From Neoroseomonas soli (GTDB lineage: Bacteria > Pseudomonadota > Alphaproteobacteria > Acetobacterales > Acetobacteraceae), in assembly GCF_018129065.1 (NCBI RefSeq), contig NZ_JAAEDM010000041.1, positions 1 through 42,354 of the forward strand: 42,354 nucleotides of DNA. Direction: 5' to 3'. Under the pieces are notes generated by a model that saw nothing but the letters and a program-made list of their open reading frames with translations, had not been told where the DNA came from and did no database searches. The position numbers and the translations under genes were made by a program. Within the stretch, counting starts at the first letter, position 1. Each line of letters opens with the position of its first letter. Positions 33,989 through 42,250 of this stretch are shown here, piece by piece.

Positions 33989-34141
33989 GAGTGGGTCACG
34001 GGGATCGGACTTCGCTCGGAGGACTACGGCACCCGCTCGCTGAGGCGAACGAAGGCCTCGATCATCTACAAAGCGGCGGGCAACCTGCGAGCCGTCCAGA
34101 TCCTGCTTGGCCTCACCAAGATCGAAAGTACGATCCGCTAT
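33989..34141 (+). pseudogene. Tyrosine recombinase (phage-type integrase), decayed C-terminal fragment
   Basis: The + frame starting at 33989 reads EWVTGIGLRSEDYGTRSLRR, TKASIIYKAAGNLRAVQILL and GLTKIESTIRYL. This is the C-terminal catalytic part of integrases with consensus YGTHSLRRTK and LLGHTKIESTVRYLG. Both conserved histidines are lost: the H of HxxR is R (RSLRR) and the H of LLGHTK is L. The arginine and the nucleophile tyrosine (RYL) remain. Everything N-terminal, including the first catalytic arginine, is absent, and the C-terminal tail breaks off at 34141. It is inactive and marks a former mobile element. Confidence 0.75.
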
Positions 34142-34399
34142 CTCGTATTCGCAGTCGATGGCCGCGCCGGTGTGTTGCGCCGCGACGGGCGAGCAGGCCT
34201 CCATGCGCATGGCAGGGGCGATGATCGCTGTGCCGCTGGTCTCGTTGACGAAGGGGATCACCACGTTCGGGTCGAGCAGGCGCAACGAGAAATTCGGCCC
34301 GTCGAAGATGTGCCGGTCGTGGTTGTTGTACGCCCCGGCCTGTCGCGAGGCTGAGACCGATCCGGCCAAGCGGATGGCCTGAGCAGGCGACGGCCGGCA
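34142..34399 (-). pseudogene. Unrecognised coding-like remnant abutting the integrase fragment
   Basis: Read leftward from about 34399, one frame gives AQAIRLAGSVSASRQAGAYN, NHDRHIFDGPNFSLRLLDPN, VVIPFVNETSGTAIIAPAMR and MEACSPVAAQHTGAAIDCEY. This has globular-protein character, unlike the shadow frames. Similarity-like quality ends just where the integrase fragment begins on the other strand (about 34141). No start codon with a ribosome site is visible and the frame opens right after a TGA. I do not know the family. It is most likely a fragment of a broken gene. Confidence 0.3.
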
Positions 34400-34412
34400 T
34401 CACTCCGATGGG

Positions 34413-34772
34413 TCACGAGGAGCGCGAGTCGTGTTCGGCGGCGATCTGGGCGGTGGAGGTGATTGGCGACCGGGGCCCGGCGGCCATACAGGCGGGAGCG
34501 GAGGTGGTGGCGGATACCCGTGCCACTTTGTCGTTCAGCGCTTCCTCCGCCGCACACCAACCCCGGCGATAACCGCGCTCCTCTGCCTCGTTCAGCAACT
34601 TCGCCAATGCCGCCCGTTCAGCCTCGCCACGGTCGCTGCCTGAGTTAAACCACCATAACGCGCCCCGCCACATCACGCGCGGCAGTGACCACGCGAGAAG
34701 CACCATCACCAGCGCCCCGCCGGTTTGCAGGGCCTGCGCCAGGACGCTTGGCCAACTAATCCCATCCAACAT
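34413..34772 (-). CDS. Hypothetical small membrane-anchored protein
   Basis: About 119 residues from the ATG at 34772 (GGAG 6 bp upstream): MLDGISWPSVLAQAL, a hydrophobic helix (QTGGALVMVLLAWSLPRVMW), then an amphipathic charged stretch (EAERAALAKLLNEAEERGYRRGWCAAEEAL) and a Ser/Thr/Ala-rich tail. This layout, a single membrane helix plus a cytosolic helix, resembles small phage-associated proteins, but there is no clear family. Located in the scrambled stretch next to integrase remnants. Confidence 0.4.
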   Translation of the reverse strand: MLDGISWPSVLAQALQTGGALVMVLLAWSLPRVMWRGALWWFNSGSDRGEAERAALAKLLNEAEERGYRRGWCAAEEALNDKVARVSATTSAPACMAAGPRSPITSTAQIAAEHDSRSS

Positions 34773-34811
34773 CCCGCGCTCCATCCAAGTCAAACCCAAC
34801 CCGCCGCGCAA

Positions 34812-35159
34812 CAGCTACGGCGTGCTATACGTTCAGCGGACGTTTCGGTCGATTCTGACAAGCCTCTCGCGGGCGTCAATTGCTCACGGCGACTGTCAGA
34901 CCCGGTGAACTCGGCGATCGCCTCCGTGCTGACCGGGTTGGGCACGGATGCTGGGGGCGTTGCGACGCTCCCCTCAGACCGAGAATTCGTGGTGCACAGC
35001 GTGACGAGGCCGACATTCTCACGATCGCCCAAGATCAGGAGTTCGTCGGCTATGTGCGCGAGGCGGGCCGCCTTCGCGCGTAGTTCAGCCTGCGCCCCGC
35101 TCGCCCCCGGACTGCCGGCGGAAACGTTGTCTTGTCACGATCGGTTCGGGTGACTGAGA
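34812..35159. other. Stretch without a confident gene
   Basis: On the - strand one frame has a short plausible helix (AELRAKAARLAHIADELLIL, then GDRENVGLVTLCTTN, about 34990-35095) that could be the core of a small protein. It has only a TTG start (35032) inside the helix and a stop at the 5' side. Nothing else in this stretch can be supported. It separates phage-like remnants from the glutamate synthase fragment. Confidence 0.3.
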
Positions 35160-35990
35160 TCAGGCGGCTTTGCGCTTCGGAAACGGCCCGTGCGGGATCT
35201 CCGGCGGAGCAAAGCTCTCCGCATTGGCGCGGTCCCAGCGGCTGTACCAGTGGGCCAGCTCAGGGATCTCCTCGCCCGAGACGAGGAATCCGTCCGGCAG
35301 ATAGCGGAGACCTCGTTGCCGTCGAAAAACGCGTTGTCCTTCTGCCGGAACATGAAGTGATAGGGCATGAAGTTGCTTGGATGATTGAGACCGGCGGCGC
35401 CGGCAATCTCGGCGAGCGCCTTCATGGCGTTGCGGTGAAAGCGAGCGACGCGGTCGCTCTCGCCGCCGATATCGATTGCGCGCTGGCGCACCGGATCCAG
35501 CGTCGCAATGCCGACCGGGCAGCGGTTGGTGTGACAGGCCTGAGCCTGGATGCAGCCAATGGCGAACATGAAGCCTGGTGCGGCATTGCACCAGTCGGCA
35601 CCCAGCGCGATGGCGCGCGCGATGTCGAATGCGGATACGATCTTGCCGGCGACAGCGATTCTGACCTGATCGCGGAGACCCGCTCCACGCAGCGTGTTGT
35701 GAAGGAACGTAAGGCCCTCCAGCATCGGCATGCCGACGCGGTTGACGAATTCGATGGGAGCAGTCTCGGTTCCTCCTTCCGCGCCGTCCACGACGATGAA
35801 ATCCGGTACGATGCCGGTCTTCAGCATGGCCTTTACCATGCTCATGAATTCGCGGCGGTGGCCGATGCACAGCTTGAAGCCGACCGGCTTCCCGCCGGAG
35901 AGTTCGCGCAGTTCCGCAATGAACCGCATCAGCCCGACAGGGGTTGAGAACGTGCCGTGCGCCGCCGGCGAGACGCAGTCGATCCCCATC
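35160..35990 (-). pseudogene. FMN-binding glutamate synthase-family protein, truncated and frameshifted
   Basis: Read leftward from about 35990, the frame shows GIDCVSPAAHGTFSTPVGL, ELSGGKPVGFKLCIGHRREF, PDFIVVDGAEGGTETAPIEF, GKIVSAFDIARAIALGADWC, NAAPGFMFAIGCIQAQACHT and NRCPVGIATLDPVRQRAIDI. These are the FMN-binding barrel and the 3Fe-4S-type cysteine motif (C-IQAQAC-HTNRC) of the glutamate synthase large-subunit-like family. Around 35303-35318 the frame must shift by one to continue as RYLPDGFLVSGEEIPELAHW and end with PFPKRKAA and TGA at 35160. The N-terminal half is missing; at about 35990 the similarity stops abruptly. The remaining 36000-36179 bases hold no gene I can support. Confidence 0.82.
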
Positions 35991-36179
35991 GCGCTGCTTG
36001 CGCTGTTCGGCCACTGCGAGCGCTGCCAAACGGTCTTTGCATGGCGGCAGGGGCGGCCGGCGCTGTCGGAGTGCTTCGACGCGGCGGAGGCGCGGCCCTC
36101 GGTGGCGCAGACCATGCCGCCCGCGAGGATGAGCAGCGCGGCGCCGCCGGCGCGGTGACCGGGGCGGCGCGTGCCCGCG

Positions 36180-38417
36180 TCAGCCCGCGCCGCGCGTCAC
36201 GCTGAACGGTGCCGAGTCGGCGAAGCGCCGCACGACATTCTCGACCAGCCGCGCCGTGGCATTGGCGTAGCCATCCACCGGCAGCGCACCGATGAAGTTC
36301 ATCGAGCCAACCGAGAAGACCGCGCCGCCGTTCGGCGTCTCGAAGAAGGTGATGTCGGAACGGATCAGGTCCTCCCGCGATCCCGGCCAGGTGTGGTCGC
36401 GGCGCTCCTCGTTGACCGGCTGGTAGCTCGGTTCCTGCACCACGGCGCGCGCGACGACGAGCGCATGGCGCGGCGTGCCGAGAGAGACATCGGCGCGGTC
36501 GAGTTCATGCCCCGCCGCGCCGCCGCCCATCAGCCCGCGATCGCCGAAGATCCCGCCTGGCTGCGCGATGCTATCCAGTCCTTCCCGCAGGAAGGCGACG
36601 CGCGGGTCAAGGATGGCGTCGGTGAAGGTGTAGGGGTGGCCGTTGTAGTCGCCCTGGCTGCTGAAGCCGACGCCGACCAGTGCCTGCGGCGGTCGGCCCA
36701 GGCGCCGCCACAGCCCGCCATAGCCGCCGTCGAAGGCGTGGTAGCCTTCGCCGGGCATCGTCTCCCACAGGCGGATGCCGCCCTCGGCGCGGCGCAGTTC
36801 GAAGGCCCAGAGCCCGTCGTGATGCGGCGCGATGCGCCAGTAGAAACCGTTGCCGCCGAGATAGACGAAGCGTCCGCCACCCTTCAGGTAGCCGTCGATG
36901 GCATCGAGCGTCTCGTAGGTGTGGTATTCGGGGTGCTGGCCCGTCAGCACGACGGCGTAGCGCGACAGCAGTTCTGCGCCTTCGGCATGCACATCGTGGT
37001 CGGTGATGACCTCATAGTCGATGCCGCGGCGTTCGAGCAGGTCCGTCACGTAGGTGTCCGCGGCGATCCAGTAGGTGCCGGAGCCTGCGGGGTCCGGGTC
37101 CATCAGGTGGAACTGGTTCACCCGCTTGTCGATCATCGGCCGCCGCATGGTGGACATCACCACGCCACTGCCGTCGGCATGATGGTTGTAGGGCGACAGG
37201 CCGTATTCCGGATGCCCATCCGGCGCCTGCGGCAACGCGCCCCAGGCGGCGGCGCGATCGGCGATCCGCGCCTGGCGCCCCGGGCGCACGAACTGGCTGT
37301 AGACCGTGTAGGTGAAGGTCGGCGCGAGGAAGGCGACGCGCGCGCGCCTCCCCGGTTCCTTCGCCCGGACGTGGAAGACGATGTTGTCGCGCCCGCCCTC
37401 GGTTTCGAGGTGCAGGGCATAGACGCCGCTCGGCCAGCCCTCCGGCACCGCGAGCGTGAGGGAGGGCGACCAGCCGGCGTCGCCGATGTCGTCCTCGTGG
37501 AAATGGATGGCGTCGTAGTGGTGCGGCGCCTCGGTCCAGCGATGCACGGCGCCCGTCCAGGACGGGCCGGTCATCGCCCGCGTCGGCAGGTTGCGACAAC
37601 GGCCGTGCCAGCGGCCGGGGCCGGTGTCGGCGGCCTCGTCAGTCGGGATGCCGATGGCGAAGTCCCAGTCGGCAACGACATCCGCGGGCGCGGCGCCGCT
37701 CGCCTGGGCGCGGAGCCGGTCGGCCAGCGCGGCCACGCCGCGCAGGATGCGTGGGCGCGCGATCTTGCCGTTGAAGTGCTGGCGCGCAAGGCCGCCCGCC
37801 TCCTCCGCTGCAATGGCCGCGCTGCCGATGCCCTGCGGTGCCGCAGCGCCGGGCGACATTGCGGCGGCGGCGGCCGCCTCCTCCAGGTCCAGCCGCGGTC
37901 GCTGCGGCGCCTGCGCGATCTCAAGCCTGCCCTCCGCCGGATCGAAGCGACAGGCGATGTCGTGCCAGGCGCGCTCGGTCAGCGGCACGCCCGCTTCAGC
38001 CATGACGGTGCCCGCCGGCGCCACCAGGCGCGCGAAGGCGCCCCGTGGACCAAGGCCGAGCGTCAGCTTCGCGTCGCCGCCGCGGCAGGACAGCACCGCC
38101 TGCTCGCCGCGCCCCGGCAGGGTCGGCCAGATCGTCGCCACCAGCGCGAGCGGCGTATCGCCCGCGCCGAGATCCACCGCCGGCACCTCTACCCAGGAGC
38201 CGAGGCGCATCGGTTGCTCGATGCCCGGGTGCTCGCCCTCGATGGCGCAGGGCATCGGAACCTCGCGGTAGCCTGGCCCCGCCGGATTCGGGTCCCCGCA
38301 ATGGATGCGGGCGACGCGTGCGCGGTATGGCCCGCCGCCCTTCACGCCGATCATGAAGCGGAGCGTGCCGCCCTGGCGGACGCTCCAGTGCTCGGCATAG
38401 CCGGTGACGGGCAGCAT
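36180..38417 (-). CDS. N,N-dimethylformamidase large (beta) subunit-like protein
   Basis: A 745-residue protein close in length to the known DMFase large subunit. An N-terminal part with jelly-roll/lectin-like features (AGTVMAEAGVPLTERAWHDI, QHFNGKIARPRILRG) is followed by the conserved core: WTEAPHHYDAIHFHEDDIGD, VAFLAPTFTYTVYSQFVRPG, EYGLSPYNHHADGSG, DYEVITDHDVHAEG, LTGQHPEYHTYETLDAIDGY and FVYLGGNGFYWRIAPH. In DMFase, Fe(III) is bound by a Tyr plus an HxE pair; H495 and E497 in GQHPEYHT fit the HxE. The ATG at 38417 is chosen; TTG at 38426 overlaps the previous stop as TTGA and is possible. The natural substrate is probably some N-substituted amide, inferred. No small (alpha) subunit gene is next to it. 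Confidence 0.85.
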   Translation of the reverse strand: MLPVTGYAEHWSVRQGGTLRFMIGVKGGGPYRARVARIHCGDPNPAGPGYREVPMPCAIEGEHPGIEQPMRLGSWVEVPAVDLGAGDTPLALVATIWPTLPGRGEQAVLSCRGGDAKLTLGLGPRGAFARLVAPAGTVMAEAGVPLTERAWHDIACRFDPAEGRLEIAQAPQRPRLDLEEAAAAAAMSPGAAAPQGIGSAAIAAEEAGGLARQHFNGKIARPRILRGVAALADRLRAQASGAAPADVVADWDFAIGIPTDEAADTGPGRWHGRCRNLPTRAMTGPSWTGAVHRWTEAPHHYDAIHFHEDDIGDAGWSPSLTLAVPEGWPSGVYALHLETEGGRDNIVFHVRAKEPGRRARVAFLAPTFTYTVYSQFVRPGRQARIADRAAAWGALPQAPDGHPEYGLSPYNHHADGSGVVMSTMRRPMIDKRVNQFHLMDPDPAGSGTYWIAADTYVTDLLERRGIDYEVITDHDVHAEGAELLSRYAVVLTGQHPEYHTYETLDAIDGYLKGGGRFVYLGGNGFYWRIAPHHDGLWAFELRRAEGGIRLWETMPGEGYHAFDGGYGGLWRRLGRPPQALVGVGFSSQGDYNGHPYTFTDAILDPRVAFLREGLDSIAQPGGIFGDRGLMGGGAAGHELDRADVSLGTPRHALVVARAVVQEPSYQPVNEERRDHTWPGSREDLIRSDITFFETPNGGAVFSVGSMNFIGALPVDGYANATARLVENVVRRFADSAPFSVTRGAG

Positions 38418-38422
38418 GCCGT

Positions 38423-40012
38423 TCAACCGCGCCGGATGTTCCAGAACAACGGCAGCCCCTTGAGCATGCCGTTGAGGTCGTCGCGATACGCGGTCGGCTG
38501 GTAGAACTGCCCGAGCGGCACATAGGGCACGTCGATGAAGGCCTGGCGCTGCATGTCGCGGCCGATGCGCGCGCGGACCTCGTCGCTGCTCGATTGCAGC
38601 CACTCGTCGCGCAACTCCTCGAGCTTCGGGCTGGTGGACCAGCCGAAGGTCGCGCTCAACCCGCTGCCTCGGATGAAGTTGTGCGCCGCAGGGTTGAACT
38701 GGTTCACGCCGGCCGTGTAGGTGCAGTAGGCGTTGTAGCCGCCGCGATCCTGCACTTCCCGGTTCGCCTGCCGGCGCAGCGCGGAGGCCCAGTCCATCGC
38801 CGCGTAGTCGAGGTTGATGCCGATCTTGCGGAAGGTGTCGGCGACCACCTCGCTCATCGCCGTGATGGCGGGGAAGTCGGTCGGGCCCATCATCAGGACC
38901 TTCTCGCCCTTGTAGCCCGCCTGCTCGAGCGCACGGCGCGCGGCGGCGAGGTCGCGCGGGCCATTCAGCGCCTCCATCCCCACGTCGCTCGCCATGATCG
39001 AACCCGGCGCGAAGAAGCCGACGCCGGCGCGCCACAGCGAACGGTCGGTGCCCGCCACCGCAGTCATCACGTCCTCCTGGTTGATCGCGCCGAGCACCGC
39101 GCGGCGGATCGCCGGATTGTCGAAGGGCGGGTGCAGGTGGTTGAAGCGCAGCATGGCGATGGCGCCGGTGGGGTCGAGCACATCCACCTTCAACCCGCGT
39201 TGACGCCGCAACAGCGGCAGCAGGTCGGAGGTCGGCTGTTCCCACCAGTCCACCTCGTTGCGCTGCAGCGCGGCGGAGGCGGTGCTGGCATCGGGGATAG
39301 TCAGCCACTCGACACGGTCGAAATGCACGACCTTGGGGCCGGCGAGCAGGCTGGTGGTGCCGTTGGGGCGCGGCATGTAGCCGTCGAACTTCGCATAGAC
39401 GGCGCGCGAGCCCGGCACGCGCTCATTCGCGACGAAGCGGAAGGGGCCGCTGCCCACCATCTCGCTGATCGGCAGGGCCGGGTCGGAATTCGCCAGGCGT
39501 TCCGGCATGATGAAGGCGACATTGGCGCCGATCTTGCCGAGCGCGTCGGGCAGCAGCGGGAAGGGTCGCTTCAGGCGCCAGCGCACCACGCGGTCTGACG
39601 GCGCGGCGATCTCATCCACCACCGCCATGGCGGCGATGCCGAACTGGTCGCGCACGCCCCAGCGGCGGATGCTGGCGACGACGTCGCGCGCGCGCACCGG
39701 CTCGCCGTCGTGGAAGCGCAGGCCTTCGCGCAGCGTCATGGTCCAGGTGCGGCCGTCATCCTCGACCGTGTGGCCTTCGACCATCTGCGGATGGGCGCGG
39801 TACTGCTCGTCCCAGCCATAGAGCGTGTCGAAGACGAGGAAGCCGTGGTTGCGCGTGACGAAGCCGGTGGTCGCGATCGGGTCGAGGATGGCGATGTCGG
39901 CCTGTGGCACGAAGCGCAGCACGCGCTGGCCCTGGGCGGAAGCGAGGCGCGGTGCGGCAAGCAGGCCGGCGGTCGTGATCGCGGATGACTGCAGGAAGGC
40001 GCGTCTGTGCAT
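38423..40012 (-). CDS. Peptide-family ABC transporter substrate-binding protein (SBP_bac_5), second copy
   Basis: A 529-residue periplasmic protein. Start MHRRAFLQSSAITTAGLLAAPRLASA is a Tat/Sec-like signal. Family blocks: LRFVPQADIAILDPIATTGF, YGWDEQYRAHPQMVEGHTVE, MTLREGLRFHDGEPVRARDV (HDGEPV signature), PLLPDALGKIGANVAFIMPE and LGQFYQPTAYRDDLNGMLKG near the end. It differs strongly from the SBP at 10745. It is linked to the DMFase-like gene by a 5-bp gap or overlap and lies 118 bp after the serine hydrolase. Permease and ATPase genes for it are not in the window. Confidence 0.92.
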   Translation of the reverse strand: MHRRAFLQSSAITTAGLLAAPRLASAQGQRVLRFVPQADIAILDPIATTGFVTRNHGFLVFDTLYGWDEQYRAHPQMVEGHTVEDDGRTWTMTLREGLRFHDGEPVRARDVVASIRRWGVRDQFGIAAMAVVDEIAAPSDRVVRWRLKRPFPLLPDALGKIGANVAFIMPERLANSDPALPISEMVGSGPFRFVANERVPGSRAVYAKFDGYMPRPNGTTSLLAGPKVVHFDRVEWLTIPDASTASAALQRNEVDWWEQPTSDLLPLLRRQRGLKVDVLDPTGAIAMLRFNHLHPPFDNPAIRRAVLGAINQEDVMTAVAGTDRSLWRAGVGFFAPGSIMASDVGMEALNGPRDLAAARRALEQAGYKGEKVLMMGPTDFPAITAMSEVVADTFRKIGINLDYAAMDWASALRRQANREVQDRGGYNAYCTYTAGVNQFNPAAHNFIRGSGLSATFGWSTSPKLEELRDEWLQSSSDEVRARIGRDMQRQAFIDVPYVPLGQFYQPTAYRDDLNGMLKGLPLFWNIRRG

Positions 40013-40130
40013 CGGAAGTCTCCTTCTCGGTTGTCGTCCCGTGTGCCCGCGCTGGTTGCGTCTCGCGGTTCGCCGTTCCCGACCGGCATCGGGAGCGTGG
40101 CGGCGGTGCGGCAGGCTGGCAAGGGGGCGG

Positions 40131-41669
40131 TCAGTCGCGCAGGAAATCGATGACCCGGCTGCGGTTGGCCGCAACGCGCAAGGTGCCCGGCGCACGCAGC
40201 CAGAGGCAAGCGCGGCCGGGCCAGGGCATGGCGCCGACCGGCATCAGCGCGCGGCCGCCGCCGAGCGGCGCCAGCGGCGCCCAACGGTGCAGCGGCCCGG
40301 CGCCGTGGCAAGCGGTGCCGCTGCCGTCGCAGGCCACCGCGATGGTGATCTCCGCGTGTTGCGCCTGAGCGCGCCAGGTGCCGGACATCTCCGCCGGCAG
40401 CCGCGCATCGGCCGGCACCGGGATGAAGCGGCGCGGCGCATGGCCGACCTCGCCGGCGATGCCGCCGCCGTCAGGCCGCAGGCGCATCGGCAGGTAGGGG
40501 GAGAGCGCGACGGCTTCGTCCTCGGAATCGCCGGCCATCAGCATATCGCGCACCCCCATGAAGGTCGCGGTGCCGGCGCGGACCTCCAGCCAGGCGGGGC
40601 CGTCGGCCTCGGCGAAAAGTCCCTCCGGCAGCACCGGCGCCGCGGCGCGCGGCACGGGCAGATCCAGTAGCCGCGCCATGATGCGCAGCGCGGGAAGGTA
40701 GGGCTCCGTCTCCTCCCGGTTGGACAGCAGCACGACGCCGGTGCCGCTCTCCGCATCGAGCAGGAAGTGGTTCTTGAACCCCGGCAGGTGCCCGCCATGG
40801 CCGACAAGCCGCCGCCCGTTTGTCTCGACGACATGCAGGCCCAGTCCGTAATGCGATCGCCGCCCGTCCTGCAGGATCGCCGGCGTGGCGAGGCGTTCCA
40901 GCACGTCCCCCGCCGGGCCGTCGCCGCGCAGCAGCGCGCGCAGCCAGGTCGCGAGGTCCTGCGCGCTGCCCGCCAGCGCGCCCGATGCCGAGAGCGCCAT
41001 GCCATAGCCGCCGATGCGCCAGTGCGCCTCCGGCGCGTCGCGCCAATGCCCGTCCGCGAGGCCCGCAACCGGCCGGTCCCAAGCTCCGGGAAACCGGAAT
41101 CCGGTGCCGAGCGCGTCGTTCAGCGCGCCTTCCACCCAGGCGCCGAATTGCCCGCCCTGCCGCGCCAGCGCGTGTTCCACCAGGCGATAGCCGGTGTTGC
41201 TGTAGGACATCTCGCTGCCCGGCGTGAAGTCGAGCCCCGGCAGCGTCAGGGTGAAGGCGTCGAGCGCCGCGGCATCCACCGTGGCGGAATGCGGTACGCC
41301 GCAGATCGTGTAGCTGGGCAGCAGGTCCGGTATGCCGCCGGTCATGGACAGGGCACGGAAGCCCGGCACGGCGGCGATCGATGCCGGCAGTTCCGGCAGC
41401 GCGGTCCCGAGCGGCGCCGCCAGGTCGAAGCCGCGATGCAGCGCGAAGGCGCAAAGCAGGTGCTTGGTGATGGAGGCGAAGCGGCTCGGCGTCGTCGAGG
41501 TGAAGGGCGTGCCGTGGACCAGGCTGGCGAGGCCGCCGCAGGCCGCGCCGCGCAGGCCGTCGCGATCGAAGAGGAGAATGGCGCCGCCCGGCTGCGCCCC
41601 CGTCCATTCGCCTACGATGCGTTCGGCCTCGGCGAGGGCGGCGGTCCAGTCGGGCCTGGTCATGGGCAT
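40131..41669 (-). CDS. Serine hydrolase, D-aminopeptidase-like (family S12)
   Basis: A 512-residue protein of the penicillin-binding/beta-lactamase fold. The nucleophile motif is S66-I-T-K69 (RFASITKHLL), the second motif Y156-S-N (SYSNTGYRL) and the third region GHGGHLPGF. After about residue 330, two beta-barrel-like C-terminal domains follow. The total length and layout match the three-domain D-aminopeptidase (DAP) of Ochrobactrum (about 520 residues). DAP removes N-terminal D-amino acids from peptides. No signal peptide, so cytosolic. The alternative start is MTRPDW (ATG 41663). It is the first gene of the leftward set with the peptide SBP and the amidase, so the operon may import and cleave D-amino-acid peptides or N-alkyl amides. 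Confidence 0.85.
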   Translation of the reverse strand: MPMTRPDWTAALAEAERIVGEWTGAQPGGAILLFDRDGLRGAACGGLASLVHGTPFTSTTPSRFASITKHLLCAFALHRGFDLAAPLGTALPELPASIAAVPGFRALSMTGGIPDLLPSYTICGVPHSATVDAAALDAFTLTLPGLDFTPGSEMSYSNTGYRLVEHALARQGGQFGAWVEGALNDALGTGFRFPGAWDRPVAGLADGHWRDAPEAHWRIGGYGMALSASGALAGSAQDLATWLRALLRGDGPAGDVLERLATPAILQDGRRSHYGLGLHVVETNGRRLVGHGGHLPGFKNHFLLDAESGTGVVLLSNREETEPYLPALRIMARLLDLPVPRAAAPVLPEGLFAEADGPAWLEVRAGTATFMGVRDMLMAGDSEDEAVALSPYLPMRLRPDGGGIAGEVGHAPRRFIPVPADARLPAEMSGTWRAQAQHAEITIAVACDGSGTACHGAGPLHRWAPLAPLGGGRALMPVGAMPWPGRACLWLRAPGTLRVAANRSRVIDFLRD

Positions 41670-41781
41670 TGTCCGGTCGCTCCGCGCGACCGGAGCGTCG
41701 GCCGCGACGGTGCAGCCTAGGATGCCTCCGTCGCGCCCTCCAGGGGGCGCGGCGGCAATGCGAAGCAGCCGACGACATCCT

Positions 41782-41982
41782 TCACCGAGCCGCCCGGCAG
41801 GCCCATGACGAAGCCTTCCATGTGGTCAAAGGCCTCGGCGTGCCGCGCAGCAGCGTGGCCGCGATGCAGAAGGGGATGGACATCAGTGTGCCGGACACCG
41901 TGCTGAACGGCCCATTGCTGTCCATGCCGGCGTTGCCGATCTCGCAGGAGTTCATGCGCACCGTGACGGCGGCGATCTTCCG
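41782..41982 (-). pseudogene. MmgE/PrpD-like fragment
   Basis: Read leftward, AAVTVRMNSCEIGNAGMDSN, GPFSTVSGTLMSIPFCIAAT and LLRGTP fit the central part of MmgE/PrpD-family (2-methylcitrate dehydratase-like) proteins, which have GPFxSxxGTLMSxPFC-type sequence. It is short, has no start, and is fused upstream to IS3 transposase sequence at about 41983. After LLRGTPRPLTTWK the similarity is lost. My assignment rests on recalled family pattern only. Confidence 0.5.
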
Positions 41983-42234
41983 GCCGGCGTCCCGCAGCAG
42001 TGCCGTGATCCGCTGGCAGCCGTATCGCCCATACCGCTTCGCCAACTCGGCGATGTCGGCGGTCAGCGCGGCTTCGTCGCCGGATCCTTGAGGCGCCCTC
42101 CGCTGCGTCGATCTGTGCTGCCCCAGCACCGCGCAGGCCTTCCGCTCCGACACGCCAAGTTCGCGCATGGCCTGTCGCATCCATACGCAGATCCTCATCG
42201 CGGGCATCCAGTCCATCCACTGCCAGGCCCTCAA
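41983..42234 (-). mobile_element. IS3-family transposase remnant (OrfB N-terminal part)
   Basis: The frame read leftward from 42234 contains MRQAMRELGVSERKACAVLG, QHRSTQRRAPQGSGDEAALT and ADIAELAKRYGRYGCQRITA, LLRDAG. This is the helix-turn-helix start of IS3-group OrfB (consensus SERRACRxLGQHRSTQR, then GYRRITALL). The catalytic DDE part is missing: right after LLRDAG the sequence switches to MmgE/PrpD-like coding. No terminal inverted repeats were recognised. Confidence 0.8.
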
Positions 42235-42250
42235 GGTCTAGCGTTGTCAC

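Noticed and set aside
34520-34540. CTTTGTCGTTCAGCGC as a fifth metal-motif copy
   Set aside because: Matches only the short core, lacks the flanking AATG and AAGCA parts and is inside the 34413-34772 gene, not before a start codon.
35125-35147. CTTGTCACGATCGG as a further metal-motif copy
   Set aside because: Partial match only and located just past the 3' end of a pseudogene with no gene to drive.
36171-38504. 777-codon + strand frame opposite the DMFase-like gene
   Set aside because: Shadow of the - strand gene, with His/Arg/Ala-rich nonsense composition.
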